From Saccoglossus kowalevskii (taxonomy: Eukaryota; Hemichordata; Enteropneusta; Harrimaniidae): a stretch of DNA of 62,362 bases. A program made the position numbers and the translations under genes. The DNA is taken from NCBI RefSeq assembly GCF_000003605.2, contig NW_003123906.1, positions 112,412 to 174,773 on the forward strand, given 5' to 3'. Shown piece after piece: positions 50,100 to 62,190 of this stretch (within the stretch, counting starts at the first letter, position 1; each line of letters starts with the position of its first letter). The notes under the pieces were generated by a model. That model saw nothing but the letters and a program-made list of their open reading frames with translations. It did no database searches and had not been told where the DNA came from.

Positions 50100-52550
50100 A
50101 TGACAAAAATAAAAAATAAAGGATGCTGACACACACAATCCCCCAAAGCCAACAACAACTCATTAAAAATGCATGATTGTCTCAGCCAATCAGAAAGCAC
50201 TTCAATTCTTAATGTAACATAATACATGCACAGAATGAACTAGATCAAAATAAGTTTATCTTAACACCCCTTCTTAAACTTAAGTTGGCTCTAAGTTCAA
50301 AATATTCAACTTTGCCCTTGATACTGGTTTAGTAAATGCATCGGTTACATTCCTACTGGTTTTCATATTGCAAAATTCAACATTGTCATTTTGAACTTCA
50401 GATCTCAAAAAATGATACTTGATGACAAAGTGCCTTGACTTTTTATAACACAGCGAGTTTTAGCTAAAATCTATGGCACTCTGACTGGCTGTCCACTCAT
50501 GCCAGAATGCAACTGTTTTAAATACACTGTTTTTGCCATTGGCACTGGTCAATGCAATATATTCTGCTTCACATGTAGGCAAGGCAATACACCGCTGTTT
50601 AAAGCTTTTCCATGAAATAAGTGGCCCACTTTTTCTGTCCAGTCACAATCACATTATCCAAATTAATTTGGTTCGTGATCTGAGCGGCTGTACCTCAAAC
50701 CAAAATGTTTTGTTCACTTTAAGTACCTCAATACATGTTTAGTCATACAGAAATCTTTCTGCGAAGACTTAATATATAAATAATATATAACAATGGGCTA
50801 ACAATAAATGACATAGTCTGGCTTAGTTGCAGTCATCAAATACATTAAACTGCCAACTATTTAATGCCCATGTATAGCTTTACAGACTACTGTATCACAT
50901 GGGAATATGGCTTGAGCTTACAATCACTCATGTCAAATCTGTTTGGCAAATTTCCAACGTATTTTGTTTCTTTGTTTTAATGTCTTCATAGCAATCAAAT
51001 TCTTAACCAAGAAACCAAAGCAAAACACCTAAATCCTTCATTTTGAACCATTGACTCAGTGACCGTTTTATGTCCAATATGACCTTTTCACTGCTGTATA
51101 ATGTCATCAACTCAAAAATCATGACCACTTTACAAACATCAGTACATTTTGTATACACACAGTAATTTGTTCACAGTCCTCACTTATCAAAAATGCATGT
51201 GACAAACGGTACACTCCTGGTGTGGCGAGTATGAAAACTCTTGACTATTTTATTTTTGTTCATTAAAGACCTGAATTTCTGAAAATTCAGTACCATTGTC
51301 ACATCTTAACAACCTACTTAGACCATAGGGTGCACTATCAGCCAAATATTATCACTCTGCAACATTATCACTCTTACGTATAAGAAAGTATACAAAAACA
51401 GAACCTGAATTATCATTACTAAAACAAATGCCATATTTGAATCCATCTTTAGCAACACGTTCAATTGGTCCCGCTAGATCACAGTGGACAAACGCCATTG
51501 GCCTTGTAGCCCGTTTATCAGCTTCTCTATTAAATGCAGCTGTCACACCTGGAATCTAGCTTGTCAGTTTTTTTAAACCCATCAACTACATGTTCTAATT
51601 AAATAATATCATTGACATTACAGTGTCCCACAATCTGTTGCCAGTCTTGTAATATTTCGGAGAGAGATGTACAGGGAATTTTATTTTAAAAATATAACCT
51701 AACATCTTTCTCCACATCAATTGTACCATCTCTGGCTTTCATATTGGAACCATTTATATACAAATTTAATTAAACATATCCTTCTGTACATGCAGTGTTT
51801 TCACTAGAATAACACCCTGAGCTCGACATTTACATCATACGATACAACGTAGACATTGCCCCTGTCACAAACTACGACTGCAATAACATGATTATTTTTG
51901 TATCAAAATCTCTATGAAAATTCACAAATTTTGCTCTATCATTTACATTGTGTGTAGTTGCCCCACGATCCATCAACTTGCTGTGTTATTTTGCTACAGA
52001 TTTACAATATTTGTCAGTGCAAAATTAAACCAAAATGAGTGTTCGTTTTCGTCATTGCTGTTTTTGTCACGTGGCTGTGGACACCACTTCTCCGGCTGTG
52101 CGCAGCACTCAAGTACCTTGTGCCCAATCTTGCCACATAACATTTTACTCCCGCTTTTAAAGAAGACTGATGGGCCCGTTCTGCTCTGTTTGGGAATTTC
52201 TGGCTTTGCGTGACAATCATCACGCCATGTTGCACGGGCAAATGTTACCGTTGCTGGCTGCATTTTTCGTTTTATTCCTAGCTCTTTAATGATACGTTGA
52301 ATGTTAAAAATTGTTGCTGCTTCTCTGTTCGAGTAATGACTGCAACAACAGTTTTGAACTGAGGGAGGACCTCGGCGTATGCATCCTTGTTTCTTCTGGC
52401 ATTTGGTTATTTGGTTATTTTGCCAAATTTTTACAGACGCATATGCCCATGGAATATCACCCCCAAAAGTCCATACTTCGCTGCGTTCTTCTTTAAATCC
52501 CTGTTAATCCTAGCCATTCATTATTGGTGCCATTGTTACAGGTAAGCAAT
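50100..52550 (-). mobile_element. Ty1/Copia LTR retrotransposon, degenerate
   Basis: Minus-strand order: gag start region (52300-52540), CCHC-type knuckle CGKIGHKVLEC (near 52130), integrase core HCDLAGPI...FSNDNSGSVFVYFL (51360-51490), RNase H with CEAEYIAL (near 50560), and the C-terminal KHFVIKYHFLRSEVQ...DAFTKPV type block (50330-50440). A purine tract (AAGAAGGGG) precedes TGTTAAGATAAAC at about 50264, a good polypurine tract and 3' LTR start. Gag, integrase and RNase H in this order is Copia, not Gypsy, order. Much of RT is missing and stops are frequent. No 5' LTR matching 50264 was found above 52550. Confidence 0.75.
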
Positions 52551-53216
52551 GTATTTCATTTTGTATTTACTTCAGCATTGTATTTCATGTTTATCGATGG
52601 GAAAATCACATTTCAAGGTTGTTGTCAAAACATATAAATGGCGTCTATGTAAATTTCAGTTGTTCGTTCTTCAAGATTCTTCTGTAGATAAAGTTAACAC
52701 CTTACTTCTGTACAGAATATTTGTAATGTGAGCCATGTAAACAAGTTTAGGTTTAACTAAGTTGAGACACGCTAGGCATTATCATAATGAATATAATTAT
52801 TTAACGCACAATTTAGGACTAGTTTGACATTTGAATACAAATGTGACACTTGACTTTTAATGTCAATGCATATGTTGACACTTATATTACATAGTTTCCA
52901 AAAGTAGGCGCTGTCTTATAAGCAATATTGAATGTAAGCAAATGCACATGTAAATGTTAGCCTCAAAGAGATATGTCATAATCTAAACAAACTGTCCATT
53001 CTCTAAAAGCACTTATGTACATCATTGGTTTAAACTGCCATATTTGAACTAGTTAAATTAGTTAAAAACAATCCTAAAGCTAAGTTTATACCAGCAGGTA
53101 TATGAAACATTAAATTTCACAACTGTGAAATATGTAAAATAGCATTATATGAAATCATATTTGGTTTATACTCAATATTTTAACAAGTAGTAATAAATCT
53201 TCCGCCACAAATTCTC
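52551..53216. other. 3' flank of the NXPE gene
   Basis: Contains the presumed 3' UTR of the gene on the minus strand. No further gene recognised. Confidence 0.4.
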
Positions 53217-56200
53217 TTATGCGCCAACCATTTCCGGACAAATGTATGATAACATGAGATGTATTTCTTGGCTTATCACAACTGGTGGCATGTGAACTGT
53301 ATTTGTTTCAAATGAAGACAACACCATATCCCATATATCAAGAAACAAAACACCAATTCCGGCGAATACATATCTAATAATTCTGTTCTGATCAAAAAAT
53401 ACCCAATTACTACTGTGGATAGATTGCTCTCTGAACACATGTTCCCGTGGGTGTGACAGTTTAATCATTACTTTAGAATTTGGACATCTTTTTAACAATC
53501 TTTCCACGGCCAACTTGGCACGAAATAGACGTTCTATGTAGGACTGAGTTGACCACATGCCGTAGTGGAAACCAAAGTTCAACATCACAATAGGAACTTT
53601 AGACTGACATTCATTGTATGTGATATTGTCAATCAAGTCACTTTCAAATACAAATTCTGGTACAGTTTCGTCAATTTGTCCAGCTCTAGGCGCCATGAAA
53701 TGAAACCTCATATTATATGCATGTTCGTATCTCATGAGTCTAACAATTTGCTTCACTGTAGAGTCTCCACTCGCTATGATAGTCTTGTCAGATAAACACC
53801 TGTGGACTTCTTCTTTTGACCACTGTTTACTATGACATACAAGTGGAATAAATAATTCACGAGTTTCCCAATATCCGTCAGATAATGGCACTGGTATATC
53901 TGAACCACATTGCTGCAATGGACGAGGATATACTTCTGCGTCTAAAGAATAACAATGTGAAGAGTTATTTCTTTATATTATTCCAATGTAGTACACAACA
54001 GTAGACATATGGGAGTAAGTAATCATTAGTGAAGGTCATTTGCAAACAATTAGTAGGTATACATTTTCATTCCCACTGTTTTTTTTGCGAGAATGCATCA
54101 TGATTATCAAATGTACAGTACCCTAGTGGACAGAAAGTATGAAGGGAATGTGAAATGGAAACTGTGCTTTACACACAGTTCATTTGTTACATATTATTAT
54201 GTCATATTCATCTATTTGCCTACAATGAGATACAGGAGAAGTAATTTCAAGAATTTTACTACCCATTTTCTGTATACAGAACTCCGATATTATAATGATT
54301 TGTTAATATCATTATTATCATTATAATAACATTACTGTTTTTTTTCTATTACATAATATACATAAACACAAGTCTTATATATGCTTCTATTTACTCGCCT
54401 TGTATTAATACTGGTGTTGCCGGCAACCATGCCATTTGCGATATCCTAAAATTAAAAACAGTTTTGTACATTAAACACTAATAAGAACACTTTAGAACCT
54501 AGGCTAAATTTCATTGGTTCATTGGATAACATCACGCTTTGAGTCTTCTTCCAGAATATGTGATTAAAACCAAATCAGTTTCACAGCCACATGTAAGGGC
54601 TGGTATTTTCAGTGTATTCCAGTGAATGTTACACTCAGGAATGGCTATCATAAGATTCAGCTCCCAATTATGTCATGATTCACAAGATTCACAAGATTCG
54701 ATTCGAGTATAACTTGAAATCGTTGACCAACACACCATGAATTTATACCAGTTTTAATCTGTATTGCTGTATGGAACACTTGACAGCATGAATGTCTTCC
54801 TAGACCTTGTGACATGTACCAACGTTTAGTCTTGGATGGGCTAATGATACTATCCCTTTCATCAGACATACAATAAATTGTTATTTTATGTTGCACTCCG
54901 TTAACCAGAATTTGGTATCACTGCTTTGTTAACCACAGTAGTCATGCACTATCACATATGATGACACCCTCAAAACAAACACACATCGAAACAGCGAAGG
55001 AAACAGGTCAACAACACCCCCCCCCCAAAAATAACGAAATTGAAATTGGCGTTATTAGCAGTACAGTAGAGTGCATGTCTGACTGTGAAAATATAGTTTA
55101 GGAGTGTGTAGTTAAATCAAAATATATATCAAGATTATCGCATAAGTGCAAAAGGAAAAAACGTATTTGTAGTTCACCAGATGTTTTCTATGAATATGTT
55201 AGTCATTTTAAAACTATACTAACCACGTAGCTTTGTGCGATGCCACGATTTGTAGTTCATACCATTGGCTGAATAATTATTGTCACCTATACACCAGTGT
55301 GGTCGTCACTCTGATGATAAATATATTTCTAACGAATTTTGACAATCGTAAATAAATGTAATGTATAAATGTACTGCCAGTCAGTTACATACTTACGATT
55401 CAAATAAATCAGCAGCACCTTGCATCTGATCTGCTGTGATTTTATTCATTTGTTGAACACTCCTACCGATGATATTCAACTGAGAACATTCCAATGTACT
55501 GGGTCTATCACAGACAAGCACTGTCTTACCCATGGAATTTGCATTCATATATTCACACTTATCAGACCATAGTCCTTCACTTATCATTGAACAATTGCTT
55601 GACTCGGTTGTAACTCCATCTGTAAAATTTCCAGCAATTCCTTGTAACTTTTCTTTTGTCTTTACTACTTGTCTAATGAAATTAATAATTTCTCTAGTGA
55701 AAGCGAGTTGAACTGTGACCTCTGCTTTACCAGCCCAGGCTGCGTAGAAATACACTGAGTATGTCCCGTTTGCATAATCAATAACACGACCTGCAGTGCT
55801 TTTTCCCAGTTTCGTGTTTTGCATGACTGCCATGAAGAAATCACCTCCTCTGTTTCTTCTACGATTGTTTTTGTCTCGAGCTTCAATAACAACATGCACA
55901 AACTCTCCTTTCTGGACATTTGTATTATGGAGCATCACCCTATAATAAATTTGAATATATATCTGTATCTGGTTCATGTATGATTCATGTATGATTACAT
56001 GAACCAGATACGTATATGCCTCATAACTACAACATATTTTGCAAAAGATGGTTGAACAGAACAAATGACTGGCTGAATCTGGTCGGAAAAAAACGAAACA
56101 ATGAACGACAGATAAACAAATCCTCAAATACCAATAGATATGTAAGACTGAAGTAAATGCCAAATATACTGCAAGTCACAAATAGTGTCAGTTAAGAAAC

Positions 56201-58963
56201 CATACATATTTACACACATTCTGCATAGAAAACTAAAATAATCATTCTTGTTATAGTCAGGTAGAGCGACAAAACGTTATTATCAAAATCAAAATAAAGT
56301 CTAGGTATTAAAAATAATGTTGTTTTCACGTCCGTTTAGATATAACATTTAGCTATTCAGCTACATTTAGGACCAATTTCTGTAGATATATTGCTCTAAA
56401 ACATGACATCTGCCAGTAAGAAAACACATTTTGTCACCACTGGAATACCAATGTTTGTACCATGCAAACTCGCCTAATATGTTCTCAATCAGGACATGTC
56501 ATCTACAACATGTTATGTACTTAAACAATGGAGATCTATATTTGCTAGATATGAACACGAATTGTGTACGTCAAGGGATTTCGTATACAAAATGTCAAAT
56601 AGACAACCCGGAAAAACACCATCAAAGTGCACGACCAAAAAAAAGGAAAACGACCGAGATGATATTAGCCAGGATTGGGTGGTGCAAATGGTGTCTTGGA
56701 TAGTCAGTTTATTTTTGAAATGACCATTTAGAGATACACTTTGCTCTAATTTTACGAATATACCCCGAGATATAAAAGATATATAACAGTTAGAAATGCC
56801 ATACTAAATATCGCTCTTATGAAATATAGCTTCCCGATACTGAAAAAAGTTAATACTTCAACATTCATAATTGTATAGAAGAATTCGATAAACCAAGTTC
56901 TGTAAAGCGCATACACTTCCTGAGTAATGTCTGTTGCGAGGTTATGTTTTCTATGCAAATCGTATTTTTGAATTGAAAAGACGTATGAAAAATTAGGCTT
57001 GTAAATTTTTGCAAATGATATATGTGCATACAAATAATGTTACATATGTTCTAGCACTTGTTCTATTTAATACTTATTTTCTTGTCATCTGAGTTATGCT
57101 TATTTACTTTGCAATTACTAAACAACCTTGTGATTACACCTTCTACATATTAAAATATTAAGCTTGAAATTTAAGCAACTCAGCTGTGTATTAGATTGTG
57201 TACAACATGTGGGACAGAGTCCTAAAATGATGCTACTTGGTGTTTCTTGCCTAGGATGTTATGACGTTGCAAATTCAATGTCACGTTCGTCAAAGGCAGG
57301 AACATCGGAGTGTAGATAGTTAGCTCATATAATCACCATGTCTGTTGTGTAAATTTGAATACATTTTTCTCACCTTGTTGTCATGGTTGATGTTAGTCCT
57401 AACGAACCATTTCCAATATCAAAAGGTGTTTCAGTATTTTTATTCTCAGCATATCCATGCCTCTGTTGCCAATTCAACTCATCTACTATAGTTATCCACT
57501 CCATTCCAAATCGATTATATCTACTGTATGGTAATGGATCGATATCTTTGGAGCTTTCTGACTGTAGATGAGGAGAAGGTGCCTCAATGTCCGGTTTTAT
57601 CAAAACTGAAGATTGCTGCTTGTCAAAAAATATTAGGTTCAATTAATTTTCGAATTCACGCGTGTCAAATGTGTACTGAGTTTAGTCATTCAGATTCACA
57701 GATCAACGTACATTACACTACATACATTTCAAAAGTACAATAATCAAGTATCCCATATATCATGGCAGTTCAGTGTAATAAAGAAGTGTAAAAAATATCT
57801 ATATTTTCATACTATGTGATAATGATCCGGCATCTGATTGCTCCTTGCAAGCAAATTGAACTTTTGACACCATGATTGAGTATCAGAGACTATGCCAGTA
57901 TCTTAAATGATAGTAATTTTAAACAATGCTTTTTGAATTATTATTGAGAATAATATTAATTCGTATATTCCTGATAGATTCAGATGTCGACTAAAACGCG
58001 CGTGTGATATAAATATTTAAGTTTTGATTTCAACTTCAACACAATTTGAAATAGTCATTGTTTGAATTGACTCAAACATTATTAATTATGTAACTAACAC
58101 ATTCCCGAAACAGTACATTTAACGGTGGCTTTAAAAATAACTACTGACAAATATTTTATTTTTACTATAATTAAGTTTTGCTAAAAAAAATATACTTAAA
58201 ATATAAATATTGTGGGTGTTTTTAAATAAAAAACAGGTATATTTGCTAGGTTTTAATTTTACTGAATTACAATAACGTATTATACAGTATATTCATTAAT
58301 CGCAGTAGAATAAATTAGAATATAATTAAATTAACGGCTGTATGAACGTTTTTATATTATGCAAATGATCCCGAGCGCTGTACTATGTTTTACGTACTAT
58401 AATTCGCTTTAATAAGTGTATCAATTTGTATCTATATCTTTTATAGTACCAGCATTTTGTGTATCATCCCGACATTGCTGCATGGTTTACATCTCACATA
58501 CACATGTTTATAATACAGTTATTTATCGACGATGACCATGTAGCGATATGCATATTTGTGATTGCCATGTTATCTTCCGCACGTAACTTTTATCTTAATT
58601 CAAATAATGCGATACAACACATATGGATTTTACACTGTTAAAAGTATAGAAATGTATCGTAAATAGGCGACAGTTTAATTTGTTTCATGTAATTATTTAC
58701 GTTTTTGTTGTGGCGGCATTGACAAAACTCTCATTATAGTCTCCCGGTAATTGCAATATCAATAGGCAGATCTGTTAGCAACACAAAACAACGGTTTCTG
58801 TATATGTGTCAGTTTTCGATCATCAACACATATAGTATGTAAAACTACTCACCAATTGCATTACGAAGACAACTATTACAGTCACAATTAATAGAAATAT
58901 TACTTTTCTGAATAAATCCAGTTTCAATCCAGCTCTCTTTACTGTCATTTCCTTTATATCCAT
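53217..58963 (-). CDS. NXPE-family protein (neurexophilin and PC-esterase domains)
   Basis: Five exons: 58963-58853, 57615-57374, 55939-55397, 54445-54399, 53941-53217, with all phases consistent (0, 2, 2, 1); 555 residues, the usual NXPE length. An in-frame TAA lies 23 codons before the ATG. Exon 1 is a short basic cytosolic stub and a hydrophobic anchor (about 19-37), so a type II Golgi/secretory membrane protein. Exons 2-3 hold the neurexophilin-like domain: FVHVVIEARD (about 131-140), GGDF (149-152), DYANGTYSVYF and several NxS/T sites. Exon 5 holds CGSDIPVPLSDGYW (326-339), GDS (373-375) and a terminal region with Asp519 and His531, matching the PC-esterase GDS and Asp...His elements. 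Family enzymatic role is thought to be acetylation or esterification of glycans in the secretory pathway; the substrate here is unknown. The intron after exon 4 uses a GC donor. Confidence 0.93.
54397..54398 (-). other. GC splice donor of NXPE intron 4
   Basis: Minus-strand exon 4 ends ACAAG and the intron begins GCGAGT. The next acceptor is TTCTTTAG at 53942. Splicing at AAG-GC leaves phase 1, which restores the frame in exon 5; no GT nearby does. All other positions of the donor match the consensus, as is usual for GC donors. Confidence 0.85.
55965..56011 (-). other. perfect 16-bp hairpin upstream of NXPE exon 3
   Basis: gtatctggttcatgta at 55965-55980 is exactly complementary to 55996-56011, with a 15-nt loop. 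It ends 25 nt before the exon-3 acceptor, in the branch-point zone of the intron. The A1 pseudogene lacks it. Confidence 0.8.
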
Positions 58964-59339
58964 GATTGTATGTATGGTGGGTAACCAGGGACAGATATAA
59001 TGTGAATGCTGTGTTGTATCTTGACTGAATTATGGATTTGTGCGTATTAGCATGAATATTAATGCAAATGTATGTGTCACGTGGATAAGATAAGATTTGA
59101 TTGTCATAGATAACATTTTACTATACCCTCAAACTATTTGATTTATAGTAACAAAACCACAAACAATATAATTGATATAGAGAACTGGAGTCGTGTATCT
59201 GGCGTCCTTTCCTATACTACGAGTATTGACTAGTTGTTTCGTGTGGCAGCTGATGCCGGTAGTCATCCTTGGAATATGCATATCCATATAGTGAAGCCAT
59301 TATTCTCAAATAGAGTTTAAACTATGAATTACATTTCCA

Positions 59340-59420
59340 CTGACACACAGGCGTGCATGTAACAGGTTGTCACACTCATAATCTGCTACAAAGGGTTCAA
59401 TTCCTGGTTTCAAGATGCAA
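59340..59420 (+). repeat. possible tRNA-derived SINE fragment
   Basis: The stretch cactcataatctgctacaaa followed by gggttcaattcc resembles an anticodon loop with CAT and a B box of tRNA-derived SINEs. Stems do not close, so it is not a functional tRNA. A matching A box is weak. Confidence 0.3.
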
Positions 59421-59584
59421 ACTCAACAATGGATAGCCAACCCATACTTGTCACTAATATTGTTGGTACCCTCCAAATAAACCACAAGTTTTCCGTTTGT
59501 GTATATCTTCTCCTAACCAACCCTATAATAACTCAACGAAACATTTTATCAGAGCAATTGGAATGAAAGTTTTAGAATAATTAG

Positions 59585-59965
59585 CTGGTTATGAGATATT
59601 TACGAGGATACCTCAACGTATTCACGAAGACAGTTCAGCTGGAGTATCGACCGACGCGCAGCAGAGGTCGATGTGCGGCGAACTGTCTTCGAGCATATTT
59701 TGAGGTATCCTCATAAACAACATATTATTAGACATCTTTCCCTTCCAAGGATCCACCATGGGAATGCCGAAATCAAAAATGGTCAGAACAGAATCAGCGA
59801 GTCCGGCCAAACACTGGTGGCAGCCATATTTGTTTTTATTATTACAGGACGCTTATTCGTGTATCAATTCCATATTTAGAATTCGCATTTTCTCATATAG
59901 TAGGATGAAAATACCCGTAAAATACGCTGCAACTGTTACTCGCTGATACAGTGACATATGTATAG
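59585..59965. mobile_element. foldback element, copy 2
   Basis: Same architecture as 18735-19115: hairpin arms tacgaggatacctcaacgta and tattttgaggtatcctcata, a shared loop word atcgaccgacgcgc, then the shared tail (catgggaatgccgaaatc; gagtccggccaaa; ttgtttttattatta; aattcg; gtaaaatac). About 80% similar to copy 1 by eye. Here it directly adjoins a LINE 3' fragment. Confidence 0.75.
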
Positions 59966-59969
59966 TAAT

Positions 59970-60215
59970 GTCCGATAAATGACGATCTTGACCTTTGACT
60001 ATGGCGATTGCGTTGTTGATGCAGTACTGTTCGATAAATGCCTGGGTGGAGTGGTTAAGTAGGTGGTTGAGTCGGCGGTTGCTTACACGTAGTATGAAAC
60101 AAAGCAGTGAATCAGTAAGGTCAAGCTCCTTTAGTTTATTGTAACGTGTAATATGGGTCGCTACTTCAGCGGTTGTTAACAACTGCCACGGGGACAAGCG
60201 CACCCGGACAACTAA
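59970..60215 (-). mobile_element. 3' fragment of the L1/Tx1-like LINE family
   Basis: Minus-strand translation LLNHSTQAFIEQYCINNA parallels LLKHTIQAFVDQNCINAA in the C-terminus of the element at 43264-45000, and upstream TAEVATHITRYNKL parallels the His-containing segment there. Only the last roughly 80 codons are present. Confidence 0.7.
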
Positions 60216-60224
60216 TGTAAGCAG

Positions 60225-62190
60225 ATGTTTATTAACGTTCTTTTTCTAACGTAACTGGGTTCTGAATAATCTCAGGTTAATTATCATTAAATCGCCATTA
60301 TGAACATTCTTTATCTAACATAACTGGGTTCTGAATAATCTCAGAATAATTATCATTAAATCAACATTATTAAAGTTTGTTTTCTAACGTAACTGGGTAC
60401 TGAATAATCTCAGATTAATTAACAGTAAATCGTCGTTATGAACGTTCTTTATCTAACGTAACTGAGTACTGAATAATCTCAGGTTAATTATCATTAAATC
60501 GTCGTTATTAATGTTCTTTTTCTCTCATAACTTGGTGCTGAATAATCTCAGATTAATTATCATTAAGTCGTCGATACTAATGTTCTTTTTGTCTCATAAC
60601 CGAGTACTGAATAATCTCAGATTAATTATCATTAAATCACCATTATTAACGTTCTTTATCTATCGTAACTGGGTAATGAATAATCTCAGATTAATTATCA
60701 TTAAATCACCATTATTAACGTTCTTTATCTATCGTAACTGCGTACTGAATAATCTCAGATTAATTATCATTAAATCTCCATTATTAACGTTCTTTATCTA
60801 TCGTAACTGGGTACTGAATAATCTCAGATTAATTATCATTAAATCACCATTATTAACGTTCTTTTTCTAACGTAACTGAGTACTGAATAATCTCAGGTTA
60901 ATTATTATTAAATCGCCATTATTAACGTTCTTTTTCTAACGTAACTGAGTACTGAATAATCGCAGGTTAACTATCATTAAATCGCCATTATTAACGTTCT
61001 TTATCTAACGTAACTGAGTACTGAATAATCTCAGATTAATTATAATTAAATCGTCGTTATTAACGTTCTTAATCTAACGTAACTGGATACTGAATAATCT
61101 CAGATTAATTATCATTAAATCGTCGTTATAACGTTCTTTTTCTAACGTAACAGAGTACTGAATAATCGAAGGTTAATTATCATTAAATCGCCATTATTAA
61201 CGTTCTTTATCTAACGTAACTGGATACTGAATAATCTCAGATTAATTATCATTAAATCGTCATTATTAACGTTCTTTTTCTAACGTAACTGAGTACTGAA
61301 TAATATCAGATTAATTATCATTAAATCGTCGTTAGAACGTTCTTTTTCTAACGTAACTGAGTACTGAATAATCTCAGATTAAATATCATTAAATCGTCGT
61401 TAGAACGTTCTTTTTCTAACGTAACTGAGTACTGAATAATTGCAGGTTAATTATCATTAAATCGTCATTATTAACGTTCTTTATCTAACGTGACGGAGTA
61501 CTGAATAATCTCAGATTAAATATCATTAAATCGTCGTTAGAACGTTCTTTTTCTAACGTAACTGAGTACTGAATAATCTCAGGTTAATTATCATTAAATC
61601 GCCATTATGAACATTCTTTATCTAACGTAACTGGGTTCTGAATAATCTCAGAATAATTATCATTAAATCAACATTATTAAAGTTTGTTTTCTAACGTAAC
61701 TGGGTACTGAATAATCTCAGATTAATTATCATTAAATCATCATTATTAACGTTCTTTATCTAACGTAACTGGGTTCTGAATAATCTCAGAATATTATCAT
61801 TAAATCAACATTATTAAAGTTTGTTTTCTAACGTAACTGGGTACTGAATAAACTCAGATTAATTAACAGTAAATCGTCGTTATGAACGTTCTTTATCTAA
61901 CGTAACTGAGTACTGAGTAATCGCAGGTTAATTATCATTAAATCGTCGTTATAACGTTCTTTTTCTAACGTAACTGAGTACTGAATAATCTCAGATTAAT
62001 TATCATTAAATCGTCATTATTAACGTTCTTTTTCTAACGTAACTGAGTACTGAATAATCTCAGATTAATTATCATTAAGTCGTCGTTATTAATGTTCTTT
62101 TTCTCTCATAACTGGGTACTGAATAATCTCTGGTTAATTATCATTAAATTGCCATTGTTAACGTTCTTTTTCTAACGTAACTGGGTACTA
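60225..62190. repeat. 69-bp satellite, about 28 units, with higher-order structure
   Basis: Monomer: cgttctttttctaacgtaac, tgggtactgaataatctcag, attaattatcattaaatcgc, cattattaa; 68-70 bp each. Variants include taacgt or tatcgt, gattaa or ggttaa, and cgccat or cgtcgt. One linked set (tcagaataattatcatt; aaatcaacattattaaagtt; tgttttctaacg) recurs at about 60335, 61645 and 61785 in the same order with its neighbours. That indicates amplification of multi-monomer blocks. A 119-codon frame at 60511-60870 is a 23-residue repeat artefact of units that are exactly 69 bp. Confidence 0.96.

Noticed and set aside
55393-56163. 256-codon single frame starting at 56163 as the NXPE N-terminus
   Set aside because: The first roughly 75 codons are intron read-through. 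A good acceptor at 55940 and phase agreement with exon 2 show the exon starts at 55939.
60511-60870. 119-codon hydrophobic repeat ORF
   Set aside because: Exists only where consecutive satellite monomers are exactly 69 bp; it breaks wherever a monomer is 68 or 70 bp.
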